Shown here piece after piece: positions 33,262 through 43,949 of a DNA stretch of 64,000 nucleotides; within the stretch, counting starts at the first letter, position 1; the number at the start of each line of letters is the position of its first letter. The translations under genes were made by a program, and so were the position numbers. The notes beneath the pieces are model-generated. The model saw only the letters and a program-made list of their open reading frames with translations. It searched no databases and was not told the origin of the DNA. Source of the DNA: Mantis religiosa (lineage: Eukaryota > Arthropoda > Insecta > Mantodea > Mantidae); assembly GCA_030765055.1 (NCBI GenBank), contig CM060952.1, positions 80,728,664 through 80,792,663 on the forward strand. The letters are read 5' to 3'.

Positions 33262-34129
33262 TACAGCCTTCTAGTTCCGTTGAACGTTTAGTACTCTATT
33301 ACGGAAAATCTCACACCTCATTCTTTGAATGCCACGTTACATTTCATCTTAACCGTTTTAATTTCTGCCAATATTATTTTAGAGCATTCATATCACAATG
33401 ACACGGAGATAAGATATGCCTATTTAATTCAGCTAATGAGTCTGTTGTATACAATATCAACTTATTTTTGTTTCTCTTTAATTACGTCGTAAAATGCAGC
33501 TACATCTCCATTATTACCAAATTTCACTCTGTATATAAAGCTCTGTTTGTAAAGAATCAAGCCTTGCAACTAGTTGGAGCAGCTAGGCAGTCGGGGATAC
33601 CAGTGGCAGTTTGTTTACGAAATCTGTCACCCTGCCTTTGTCACAGGAAGCGGTCATGTTTCAAGGTAAACCAGACCAAACTCAATTGCATAATTACTTA
33701 AATGCACAACTCAATGAGTTGAATTCTTGTATGAACATACACGCATGACAAACGCACAAGATCTTTTATATATTATAGTGTTGATATAAAGCTATTGTTT
33801 CTTCCCATACTATATTATTATTAAAGCTATGTTTTTGGTTTGGAACGTTTTGAAGTTATAACAAGAAGAGCTTAGTTACAATAACGCCACGAAAATATTA
33901 TTTGAAACGAACTGTACAACTACATACTTCACTTATCAAACTAATACGAAATGTATTACCTTTTAGTTAAAATCACATGCAGAAACTATTTATGACTTCC
34001 TCTGCCAGTAACGGGTGGAAGGATTTATTTTTGGGGACCTCAAAACGTACATTTGCTGTGAAATTTCAATGGGATTCATACGTTGATGATTACTATAGAG
34101 GGGATTTGGCACTACGACCAGTCTTGATC
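33262..34129. other. No recognisable gene
   Basis: AT-rich. A family Z module (GGGGACCTCAAAACGTACAT, near 34034) is the only match seen. Confidence 0.5.
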
Positions 34130-34610
34130 TTATGTATTTATGACCCCAAGAGGAGCATCTCCGGGAGGATGAGGCGAGAGGAGACAGAGAGCAGTGAGCC
34201 ACGACAGTGTAGAGGGCAGGGTCCCTACATTTTACTTATGGACCTCCCCCGGTAGGCCAGGACAACGGGTAGGGAGACATTTCCCCCTACTATGGTAGGA
34301 AACGGTCCCAGCAGCCGGTTCGGACACCGGCAGCCGACAGACCGGTTCACTCAGAGCATATCATCCTGCTATGCATCGCCGATACTCCTACCCCGAAAGA
34401 GACTTCTACCCAGATGAGAGAGGATGTGAAATGATAATAGAGGGACAGACTTTCGGGGAGATATAATCAACTTACAGCAATTAGCCTGGCGACCCGAGTA
34501 ACCCCCCAAAAAGCCACGGGTCAGGTCGGCTATAAGAATCGAACCCGAGCCTTCCGAATGCGGGATACAGGCGAAACCGCCTGAGTCACAACGTTCAGTA
34601 TGTAAGTGAT
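34130..34610 (-). repeat. SINE B, minus strand
   Basis: The head is at the high end: complement of GACTCAGGCGGTTTCGCC and GCTCGGGTTCGATT near 34540-34590. The GC-rich body (CCGGTTCGGACACCGGCAGC) matches 16655-17225 in inverted orientation. Confidence 0.75.
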
Positions 34611-36047
34611 AGAAATAGTAAACATCTGACTGTAGCTTTAGCCATCTTGTAACTACAATGAAATGTGTAGATGATGTTTGCAAGAATAGTTTGTACAAGA
34701 GTCAACAGAGCACGCCACATCTTGGAATTGTTTCGAGAGGAAGAGAATAACAAGCTATATTTCCCGAATGTTGTTTTTGAGTTATGGTTGTTCACAGGCG
34801 CGCACAGTCAGGTATAAAGTATTTTACGATTTCTTTTAATACGATGGTAGGTACTTTATGTCGGTAAATAAAGTTATCAAGAGAGACTCGTGAAATATTG
34901 ATCTATAATTCTAACAGCAGCTTGTATTTTCACACCACGCACAATGAGAGAAGGACCGCGTGCACACAAGAAGCGTACGATCATAAAATTTGTATTAAAA
35001 TAAAGTGTCCTCCAGGGCACTCAGGACATTTCCAGTTCTCTCTGAAAAATAGACAGTCGAGGCGCTCGATATGTCACACTTCCTTGTTAAAATGCAAATG
35101 TTACGCATTCCTTTTTTTATAACGTCCTCATTTTAACAAAATGGCTACCAACTGTTTTTATACATAGATAAGTATTTTATTGATCTTATAAAGTATTTAT
35201 CTATTTATTATATATTTACATAGAAACACCAAAGTTTGTACATTTACATTTTGACACAAGGTGAAATATAGAGCTTAGAGTTCAAAACTGCACTGCATTT
35301 CAGACAATTTTTTAATTTTTTGTAATGTTTACAATAATAATGTTTATACATCATTTCCGATATTAGTCATGGAGTAATAAACACAATTAAATTTCGTCAC
35401 TGTTTTTTATTCACATTCTTGTGTTATCTTAGTAACTTTGTGTATGTTGATTACATCGAGGTTACACTGAAGTTACTTAAACTAATATTACGTATTTCTT
35501 CTCTGTATTTTCTTTATAAATAACGACCATTTGTGTTTGTTAATCTTCTTTTGCACAGTATTTTTATTTTTATATATTATACCGGGTGTGAGTGAATAAC
35601 ACCGCAAGAATGTTATTGACGGTTCATAGATAATAAATTTAGATAGGAACCTATGGTCTACGAATAGAAAGGTGCGATCATGTCACTTCAGCTTTAAGTT
35701 ATGATGAGAAATCAAGTGCAGGAATCTATGTGTTTATCTAAAATTTACTTTTGGAATATAGCCTTTTTCGAAATATTTTTGTTGCTGATTTTAATTTTCT
35801 AATACTTACTTTTTTTAAAAAAAGAAATGAAGTTATTTGTTTTTGTATATACCTACAAAGAGAATGGAATGTCAAAGTCATCACATAACGACCACCTATT
35901 TAAAACATTTCACTGCCACTTAAGCCTATTGTACTGCTTTGTAACAACAAGAAGATATGTAAGTAATAAAACAATTTCTGTCAATTGCTAGGATATACAA
36001 GCTGTGTGCTGGAATTTCGTCTTGCTGGAGTTTTGTTTCTTAATTTA
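34611..36047. other. AT-rich DNA, no gene
   Basis: A reversed family Z module lies near 34620-34700 and a forward one near 35900-35945 (TTTAAAACATTTCACTGCC). Nothing else is supportable. Confidence 0.5.
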
Positions 36048-36245
36048 TGTTCTCTAACGTTAAATCATATCGCGCGATGAATATTGCTCAAATAACTCCT
36101 GCGTGCATAGAGCTTAGTTACCGAACAATCCTCTTTCAGCAAAAGGAAAAACAACTGAAAAAAAAACGTATCACCATGACCGAGATTCGAACTTGGGCCT
36201 ATTGAACGTTTGCATCAAACACGCTACCACCATGCTACAGAGATG
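36048..36245 (-). repeat. SINE A, minus strand, diverged
   Basis: AACGTTAAATCATATCGCGC (tail), GAGCTTAGTTACCG and a B-box-like GATTCGAACTTGGGCC. A further tRNA-like fragment on the minus strand near 36320-36400 (complement of TGACTCAGTTCGTTAGGCGC) is unassigned. Confidence 0.75.
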
Positions 36246-37139
36246 GGCCAAGCCACACGAGTTCTTTTACATGTCAGTATATATATTGTCATGGGGCTGT
36301 TATATTTTTAAACTAATTTAAAAAGTCTCAATCTACCCTGGATTGGAACCTGCAAACAGCAGACCAGCGCCTAACGAACTGAGTCACTACACAAAATTTC
36401 TACAGAAGTTTATCAAGTAACATGAGCAGATAGAAGATCAAGCGCTTTTAGGAATTGTTTGGACAAGGATGATAAGAAAAAAATCATGTAAATGTCAAAC
36501 TTTAGATTTCTGATATTATGTATCTCATTAATTCGACGTTAAAGTCTGCTTATTGAGTGAACTCGGCCGATATGCCGTTTACACCCTGTATCTAGTGACC
36601 ATCCAGACGAATTATCCACGTCGCTTCCAAAAGGACAAAAAAGGGTCTTGAAGTGCTTTAAATATCTGCCATCCAATCAGTTCTCGATTATTTGTGATCA
36701 CCGAAGCAGAATTCTATCTCAAGAGATTCTATAACTGCGCATAAATCTCTAGTCTTCTAGAATACCATCCATTACAATGGCTCGCTCGCTCGGGGATCTC
36801 TTTTTATCAAATTATTGTTCCTACTCCCTTAAGCGGATGGGGCCCATAAATACAGATTTTTGCAAACCGTTTGCTTCTCTGATTTACTTTTGTTTCCCAG
36901 TTGGTTCAGGCCAGATGGCGTGGTAACTGAACGTATGGACGGAATAACATGAATTAATAAACGAACAAACCTAAAGTTCTTCAAGTATGAAAAAAAGTAC
37001 ACATAACCTTTAGAAATTGCATTCTAATGTTCTCTAACACATATTTATACAAGAGGTGAGTGTTTCTATTGGCGTGAAATATTTTTGGAATGCCTTTTCA
37101 ACTCAAAACAGTAAACAAATGTTCATATTAATGTGATTC

Positions 37140-37347
37140 TCAAAAGTTATTTTTAGACAATTGATAGTAAAAGTTGTTCTTTTTAGTATTTCACGACTGT
37201 GTTAAAAGTAGAAATTCTTTCCTATGTGCTCGAAAGCTTCTAACACGCCGTAATCCAACTTTGGTTTGTTGCGGAGTTTGACAATCGCCTTATTCAAGAA
37301 GGCCATGAATCTGAGTTAAATAATATTTGTATACCAGGTGAGTCAGC
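37140..37347. repeat. Dispersed family Y, copy 1
   Basis: Matches 51540-51740 over TTCACGACTGTGTTA, AGCTTNTAACACGCCG and CAACTTTGGTTTGTTGCGG. It ends in ATACCAGGTGAGTCAGC (37331-37347), whose complement also ends otherwise unrelated sequences at 41135-41151 and, with one change, 45103-45119. This looks like a shared transposon terminus. Confidence 0.6.
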
Positions 37348-37438
37348 AGCACCTTATATTTTTGGAAGGTAGGCCACCCATCAAACGGCATATGAGCCTT
37401 AGTCCAGTTTTGCGCTTACTAAACTGTATTGCTTGACG

Positions 37439-39748
37439 TTCTTAGAAAGCGTTCTTCTTTAGTAGATAACCCTCTGATATTCCACGTTCCAATCTTTAAT
37501 ATATCTTTCCTACCAAATCTTAATGCCTTTTTCACTCGCTGTGGTGGGTTTCCAGTAGTTCAGTCCAACTGTATTCTGTGAGACCTTTGAGTAAGATAAT
37601 AATTCCATGAAGGGGTTACCAGCCCTTGCATGTCAGCTTTGATTTTGGGGTTTCCTTCCCCTAGGTGGAATGCCTTCACTGCGGCTTTGGAGTTTCACCT
37701 ACCCCCCACGTACCCTGTGGACGGGACCCTCACCAGGTACTACCCACCGGGCCAGTGGGACCTGGGGCTCACCTTCTTCAAGGTGACAGCATAAGAGACT
37801 TATACCAAAGAAGACTATCTGCACATATAGGTGAACTTGCTACTTCCGAGGACGTGAATGAGGAGTGGATACAAATAAAACAGGCTGTCTCTAAGTTTGC
37901 AAACGAAGTATTGGGAACCAAGAGTAAATACAGGAGGAAAAGAGGACCAAGATTCTGGAACCAGGATATCGAAGAAGCAGTAAAGAGTAAAAAACAAGCA
38001 TATTAAATATTTTTACAAAAACAAGACGAAGATACAAAGAAACAATATGTAAAAAGAAGAAATACTGCGAAAGAAATGATACGTTAAGCTCATAGGGAAT
38101 CCTGGGACAGACATATAGCAAATATAGAACATGATGTCCATGGGAGACAATTAATTGCTTGGTAAACTTTGAGAGGATTGAATACAACTGAAAGAGACTT
38201 AGCCAGGTTATCATGTATTACTAAAGTAGATTGGGTAAAGCACTATAAAAGCCTATGGTATAATGAAAACATTGAAAGTATGGACTTAGAAAATGAACAA
38301 ATTGAAGAATCAGTAGATCTTATCACCCTTGAAGAACTAAATGAAGCATTAAAGAGGTCCAAGCATAGGAAAGCTGCAGGAACAGATGGTCTACAAGTGG
38401 AATTATTTACGTATGGAAGTTTATTACTAACACTAAGACTTCTACATTTAATAAATATGTGTTGGAAAAGTAAAAAAAGTACCAAATGAATGGAAAATAG
38501 CCAAAGTAGTCTCTGTTTTCAAGAAAGGAGATAGAACTGACTGCAATAATTATAGAGGTATACGTCTTTTAAACAATATCTATAAAGTATATGCACGAAT
38601 AATATGTAATAGATTAAAAATAATATCAGAAACAAAAATCATGGAAGAGCAGAGTGGATTAAGGAAAGGAAGATCATGTGTTGACAACGTATTTATCCTT
38701 GAGCAAATGATACAAAAGAGAATAGAATGTAATTTGGAGACTCACCTTGCCTTCGTGTATTTTGAGAAGGCTTTCGACCGAGTGGAACAGAATAAATTAT
38801 GGCAGATATTAAAGACAAAAGGTTACCCAGAGCATTTGATTAAAATCATACAAAGTTTATGCGTAGATAACAAAATGGTTATTGAAGTAAATGGGAAGTT
38901 AACAGAAGAAATTAGAATAAATCAAGGACTTAAACAAGGATGCAGTCTATCAGCCATTTTATTTAATATATATCTAGGCGATATTTTAAACAAATGGAAA
39001 TTTAAAGTAAATAGTGGTATTAACATAGGACAAAGAACGTTAAATATATTAATGTTTGCTGATGATGTAGTTTTGACAATGAGGATAAGCTGCACAAAGC
39101 AATGTATGAATTGAATAAAATCAGTAAAATATAAAAAATGAAAATTTCAAATAGAAAAAAACAAGGTAATGGCATTCCACGGCAAATACCCGGTAAGGAC
39201 AAAAATTTTAATTGAGAATAATATTATTGAACAAGTGTCACATTTTAAGTATCTTGGATGCGACCTAAGTTATGAAATGGATCAAGATATAAATCAGAAA
39301 ATAAGTAAGTTTCAAGCAGTACATGGAGCAATTAAGAGAACACTAAAAGGTAAAACAAGAAGAGAAACTCCATTAAAATTTTATTCTGCCATGGCACTCC
39401 CTGTCTTGCTATATGGAAGCGAGACATGGAGATTAAGAAACAAAGATTTTAGTAAAATAAAAGCAGCAGAAATGCGTTTCCTAAGATATGTTAAGGGATG
39501 TACAAGGGAAGACATAAGAAATGAATTGAACATCAATTCTGTTTTATTAAAATTAATGGAATATAGAGAAAATTGGCTCCAACATTTAGGAAGAATGACT
39601 CCAGAGAGAATCCCTAAACAAATAATGGAATATAAACCGAAAGGACGAAGATTAATAGGACGACCTAGGAAACGATGGATCGATGTGAGACCGGAACAGG
39701 CTATAGCCTAATCCATGGAGGTAGAAGAAGAAGAAACTTCTTAGAAAG
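37439..39748 (+). mobile_element. RTE-like LINE with 5' inversion and TSD
   Basis: The insertion (37450-39737) lies between perfect 11-bp TSDs TTCTTAGAAAG (37439-37449, 39738-39748). The 3' end is a short UTR ending in an (AAG)n tail. The first 340 bp (37450 to about 37789) are in inverted orientation. On the minus strand they carry a 5' UTR and the start of an endonuclease ORF with LKIGTWNIRGLSTKE. The rest of the endonuclease is missing at the junction. This is the twin-priming structure known from LINE retrotransposition. Confidence 0.88.
37790..39715 (+). pseudogene. LINE ORF2 remnant: reverse transcriptase
   Basis: Begins DSIRDLYQRRL after the inversion point. RT blocks in order: AAGTDGLQVELF; VSVFKKGDRTDCNNYRGI (after a frameshift in an A-run near 38472); EEQSGLRKGRSCVDNVFILE; FVYFEKAFDRVE; NQGLKQGCSLSAILFN; LNILMFADDVVL near 39050. 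The C-terminal domain reads FKYLGCDLSYEMDQDI, LLYGSETWRLRNKD and LIGRPRKRWID, typical of RTE-type LINEs. Lesions are in-frame stops near 38004, 38086 and 38163, and two or more frameshifts. The catalytic Asp of motif A (FxDxxKAFD) is Tyr here. Not active. Confidence 0.87.
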
Positions 39749-41134
39749 AGGAGTGCGCAAAATTCAGAGGAATAGCGGTTTACGGGACAAAACGTACTGC
39801 TCGACTCCTTCACTGAGAGCGAATTCCGGTTTCCAGGCGATTTTACAAACTGGTTATTAGAACATACATGGCAAAGTAATTCAGTAAACACCTCGGAAAA
39901 AATGGACCTATCATATGAGTACACTAACAACGTCAGCTAAAAAAAAATCGCGCATTATTATACTTAGAGCAGGGGTTGGCTGCCAAAATTAGACACACGC
40001 CTCATCCATCATGAACTCATACAGTCAAAACGGACATATTATTAAACAACGGTTTATTTAAATTTTTGTAAACTACGTCTCCAGCATCTCAATTAACATG
40101 CATAAGAGCTATTTTCATTTATTTAATCATGTTAAAACACCCAGCAAATGATTAAAAGTGTCTTAAAAGGCTAAATCAAGCACGAGGACTCGCGAGGTGG
40201 CAACGGTATAGCGCCAGGCATACAAGTTGTACTAGTGAACCCAGACCGTGCTTTCAGGGAAGTCTCGAAATAGCTCAGTGGGATTATCACGTCTCCTGTG
40301 CCCTAACACCTAATGACACAGGTTCGAGTCTCAGCTTTGTAAATACTCTCTTTTTATGTTCATCAAAATTTTGAAACCAAATTCACAATAATTTAATTAT
40401 AAGGTCCGTGAGGACGTGCATTTCCCAAGAAGGTCATCAGTTCAAGTACTTGCTTCGTTGGAGTAGTCGTGATCCAGCAATAGAAAAAATGGTCTTTCCA
40501 GCGCCACAAAACATAGCAATTTGAAATGACATTTTTAATAGAACTATAATTCTATGTCTCCAAAATAGTGCTAACTTCCATGTTAAGCTCTGTTACAGTA
40601 ATTTCCATGTTTTCTGTGTTCAAATGAGTATAAATGATCCTTATTTCAACTGTACCTACCTATAGGTGTGTTTAAACAACTACCTACTTGCAGTTTACCA
40701 ATAAAGAAACATAAAGAATGCCATAAAACTATTAAAAATAAAAATAATAACAGTTTTCAGAATAATAATTACAAATTGTGAGTATTACACGGTAAAAGAA
40801 TTAGTATACCTACGCAGAGGTTTCGAAGCATCGTCACAACAGACAAATGAGGTCGTAGTTCTGCTCTCATTCCACCTGAGCTACCTAGTAACATGCGAGA
40901 TAAACATTCCGTCTAACATATAGTATTTGCTGGTTCCAGTGAACATTTGCAGACGTGCAAACTTCAGCTGTCTCCGAATATATTACAGGCGATGCGATAA
41001 CATCTATATTAGTATTAATTTCACTGAGTGTATAACATCCACGTTAAATATGCGGGTAGAACTTCGTAATGGGGTCGATGTTTTCATGTTGAAGTATAAC
41101 ATGCGGATTGTATAAAACTCGAGAATAAGGGGCA
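39749..41134. other. No gene; tRNA-like fragment at about 40265-40345
   Basis: ATAGCTCAGTGGGATTATCA followed about 40 nt later by a B-box-like CAGGTTCGAGTCTC, a SINE-head-like fragment with no recognised body. The rest is AT-rich. Confidence 0.45.
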
Positions 41135-41652
41135 GCTGACTCACCTGGTATAATGACACAACGAACATTTCATTTTCTGAAAAGATGAGTAAATTTTGTA
41201 ACAGCTGTAATCTATTAGTTAATTACATTTTTCTTACGCTTTTTTTAGTCGTTTTATTATTTCCCCTGCCTCCCTCATGTAGCATGTTGTGGTTTTATAA
41301 AATCATGTTGTTAACACTGATGCTGCGCAAGGCAAATGAACATCGCAACCCTCTTAATATCATGATCATGAGACATTACCATATATTTATATATAATCTA
41401 GAATATATCTGTAAATATGAAGGAGTGTGTACGATGTACGGATTAGGAGGATTTTATTTTGTTCTCGCGCGGCCTGTTTCGGAACCATACCTACTCAAAA
41501 AATAAAATCATCTTTTAATCCTGTATTACTACTCGTAATACCTATTTACAGCTTTGTTAAAAGATTTGCCTTTTCCTTGACACTATCAATAATTAAGTGA
41601 AATAAATTTTTATCCATGGATTGTCCTTTTTGTTTTTAGTAAACCATTTATA

Positions 41653-42480
41653 CAGTAAAACCCCTCTAAAACGAAACGCGATTGTCCCGGCATTTATTTT
41701 CCGTTTACACAAGTTTCCGTTTTACAGTGTATTTGAATACAAAGAAATTACGAAACAGTCACACAGGTTTACAATGAAGGAATCATATAGAATGAAGTCT
41801 AAATAATAATAGGCTTATATGTTTTATGTACTATATTTTCAACTTACAGTAATTTTCATTTATCCCTAGTTTCTCTGTTTTCAATTTCCCTTTCCAATCT
41901 GCAACTGCATATCAACATCATTTGCTTCACCACAAACAGCATTAAAGAAAATGTTATGGCGATATTTGAAACTCTCGAGGCATAACTAGGAAGCTCTGAA
42001 ATTGTCTTATAAAACTTGAATCTGAAGTATTGGTTCCAGAAATCGAAATTCCTTTAGCAAATCGCGCACTAATAAACCACTCGAACACAGCACGGTTTAC
42101 CTCGTCATAATCTGTAGATTTTGTGAGGCGTTTCATATACCCTGCTCTTGCTTTAAACCACTAGTCTTTAATTTTCATTTTTTTCAAAGTCCCATAAATC
42201 TGAGTTTTCCCCACACTAAACAATACAGTTAAAACCACTCGAACGCAGCACGAATTAGCTCGTCATACTTTGTAGATTTGACTCTGTAGTTTCAGTCTGA
42301 TTTACATATTCCTTAGATTCATATGTTCTGCTGTTCCTTTAAACCACTCGTCTTTAATTTTCATTTTCTCAAAGTCCCATAAATCTGAGTTTTCCCCACT
42401 TTAAGCAACACAGTTAACTATTTAGCTATACGATTGTACTTTTAATGTTCTCCAATAAACTTAATATTTTCCTCCAGTGA
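41653..42480 (-). pseudogene. pogo/Tigger-like transposon remnant
   Basis: CAGTAAAACCCCTCTAAAAC at 41653, preceded by TA, resembles a Tigger-type TIR. On the minus strand there is a CENPB-type DNA-binding region: a homeodomain-like part (VGKTQIYGTLRK) and YDEVNRAVFEWFISARFAKG followed by ISISG. The DNA encoding VGKTQIY-like sequence through to EWF is present twice in tandem (about 42060-42235 and 42236-42415) with internal differences. The DDE catalytic domain is absent and the second TIR was not found. Confidence 0.65.
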
Positions 42481-43059
42481 TAATGTCTTATATTTACAAC
42501 TCATTTTACAGAATTTATGTACAGAAATTATGTTTTAACAAATCACCAAATTTCAGTTTTCTTCCATTCGTACTTGATCACTTGTAAGAACGAAAAGAGA
42601 AGGCATGACTACTTGGAGCATTGTGCACGAAAATCTTCTGTACCCGTATCACTTTCAGCGGGTAAAAGAATTAAATGTGGCAGAATTTGTTACAGAACTT
42701 AGAAAACTTAATGCAAATGTTTACTGCCATCTGCAGACGGGAGATACGTCATCAAACTATAAACATTAAAATAGTATTGAATACCAGTTTTGTATATAAT
42801 TTACTGAGCAGAGCAAAGGGGTAGTTAAATGTTTTACGGTCGGAATAGCTATATATCCCCCCGTTGAATTACTGGTATGAGCCAACTAATGTTATTAACG
42901 GCGTTTATTGCTAAGAGAAGGCAGTAAACTGGCGCATGCGCATAACTGTGGCAAACTTCTAAATCATTTCACGTCTGTGGGCTACAGTGGCGGATTTCTA
43001 TCATGTTCCGTTGTCAAGATTTTACAGAAAATGTTGGCAGTCGTTATTATTAATTTTTT

Positions 43060-43270
43060 CTTCTTTAATTTACGCCATACAACGCTGTCATATCCGATGA
43101 TGAATGAAATGGTGCTCAAATGAGCTCTGGGGCCATGAACTTAAGAGTTACCTGAAATTTAACTTTCAGGATACGGAAAAGGACGGAAGAAACCTTATCC
43201 AGATAGCTCACCCTGACCTCATGAACGCGAGGCCGACACGCTACCACCACGCTACAGAGGCGGACACTGC
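43060..43270 (-). repeat. SINE A, minus strand
   Basis: TTTACGCCATACAACGCTG at the tail end, GATGAATGAAATGGTGCTCA, CACCCTGACC and ACCACCACGCTACAGAGGCG at the head. Part of the B-box region is deleted. Next to it, 43365-43475 holds a diverged tRNA-like piece (CTGGGTTTTATCCCCAGTGA). Confidence 0.78.
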
Positions 43271-43843
43271 GAGTCCAACACGTTACTGGACACCGCGTGA
43301 CTCGATTTGTCAAGAGCATAGAACGTGTACACGTTATTCTTTCTACTAAGTGTAAGTGCACAGATGCACTGGGTTTTATCCCCAGTGACCGAGCGATCTG
43401 ACCAAAGATTTTTTTCCGTGATTTTTCTTGGTCACTAGAAAAATGCGTCTGTCGAGGACGGGTTACTGTGGCGCTGTTCTCGTTATAGGGGTGTAGTCAC
43501 CGTCCTGCCGACGAGGGTGGTATCAATCACCATGCTTCTGTGCAGCAAAATTGGCGCCAAAATGAAGAATTCTCAACCATGTAGGACTAGCACGTTGAGC
43601 ACACAATAACCTGTCTGTAGTTTCTCATCCACCACTTCACAGCACACACACGGAACAAACTTGCTTCTAAAATGATTCTTGGAAGGGAGGCATATTGGGG
43701 GAAGCCTGAAAGGTGACCATATCCATAGAGGATCCCTAACAACTCCAGATGGAGTACATTCGACAGCAGCCAGTCAGCTCGAGGATCTCCAGAGACGCGA
43801 CCCTGCCTCAGGAAGGTATTATTAACGGTTCTACCAAACGTTC

Positions 43844-43949
43844 TACCCGAACTTTGCCAACGGCCAACGGCCATACCATGCTAAATACACCGGTTCTCGT
43901 CCGATCATCGAAGTTAAGCGGCGTCGGGCGTGGTTAGTACCCGAACTTT
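43844..43949 (+). rRNA. Truncated 5S rRNA retro-fragment with TSD
   Basis: 43863-43937 matches the 5' part of insect 5S rRNA: GCCATACCATGCTAAATACA, then GGTTCTCGTCCGATCA, then AGTTAAGCGGCGTCGGGCG and GTTAG. The rest of 5S is missing. The first bases are duplicated (GCCAACGGCCAACGG). Perfect 12-bp repeats TACCCGAACTTT flank it (43844-43855, 43938-43949). The internal control region of 5S is largely included, but there is no terminator. It is a pseudogene or SINE3-like head, not a functional 5S gene. Confidence 0.85.

Noticed and set aside
37665..38006. 113-residue frame crossing the LINE inversion junction
   Set aside because: The first 40 codons are antisense LINE leader and only the part from DSIRDLY is real RT-ORF sequence, so the fused frame is accidental.
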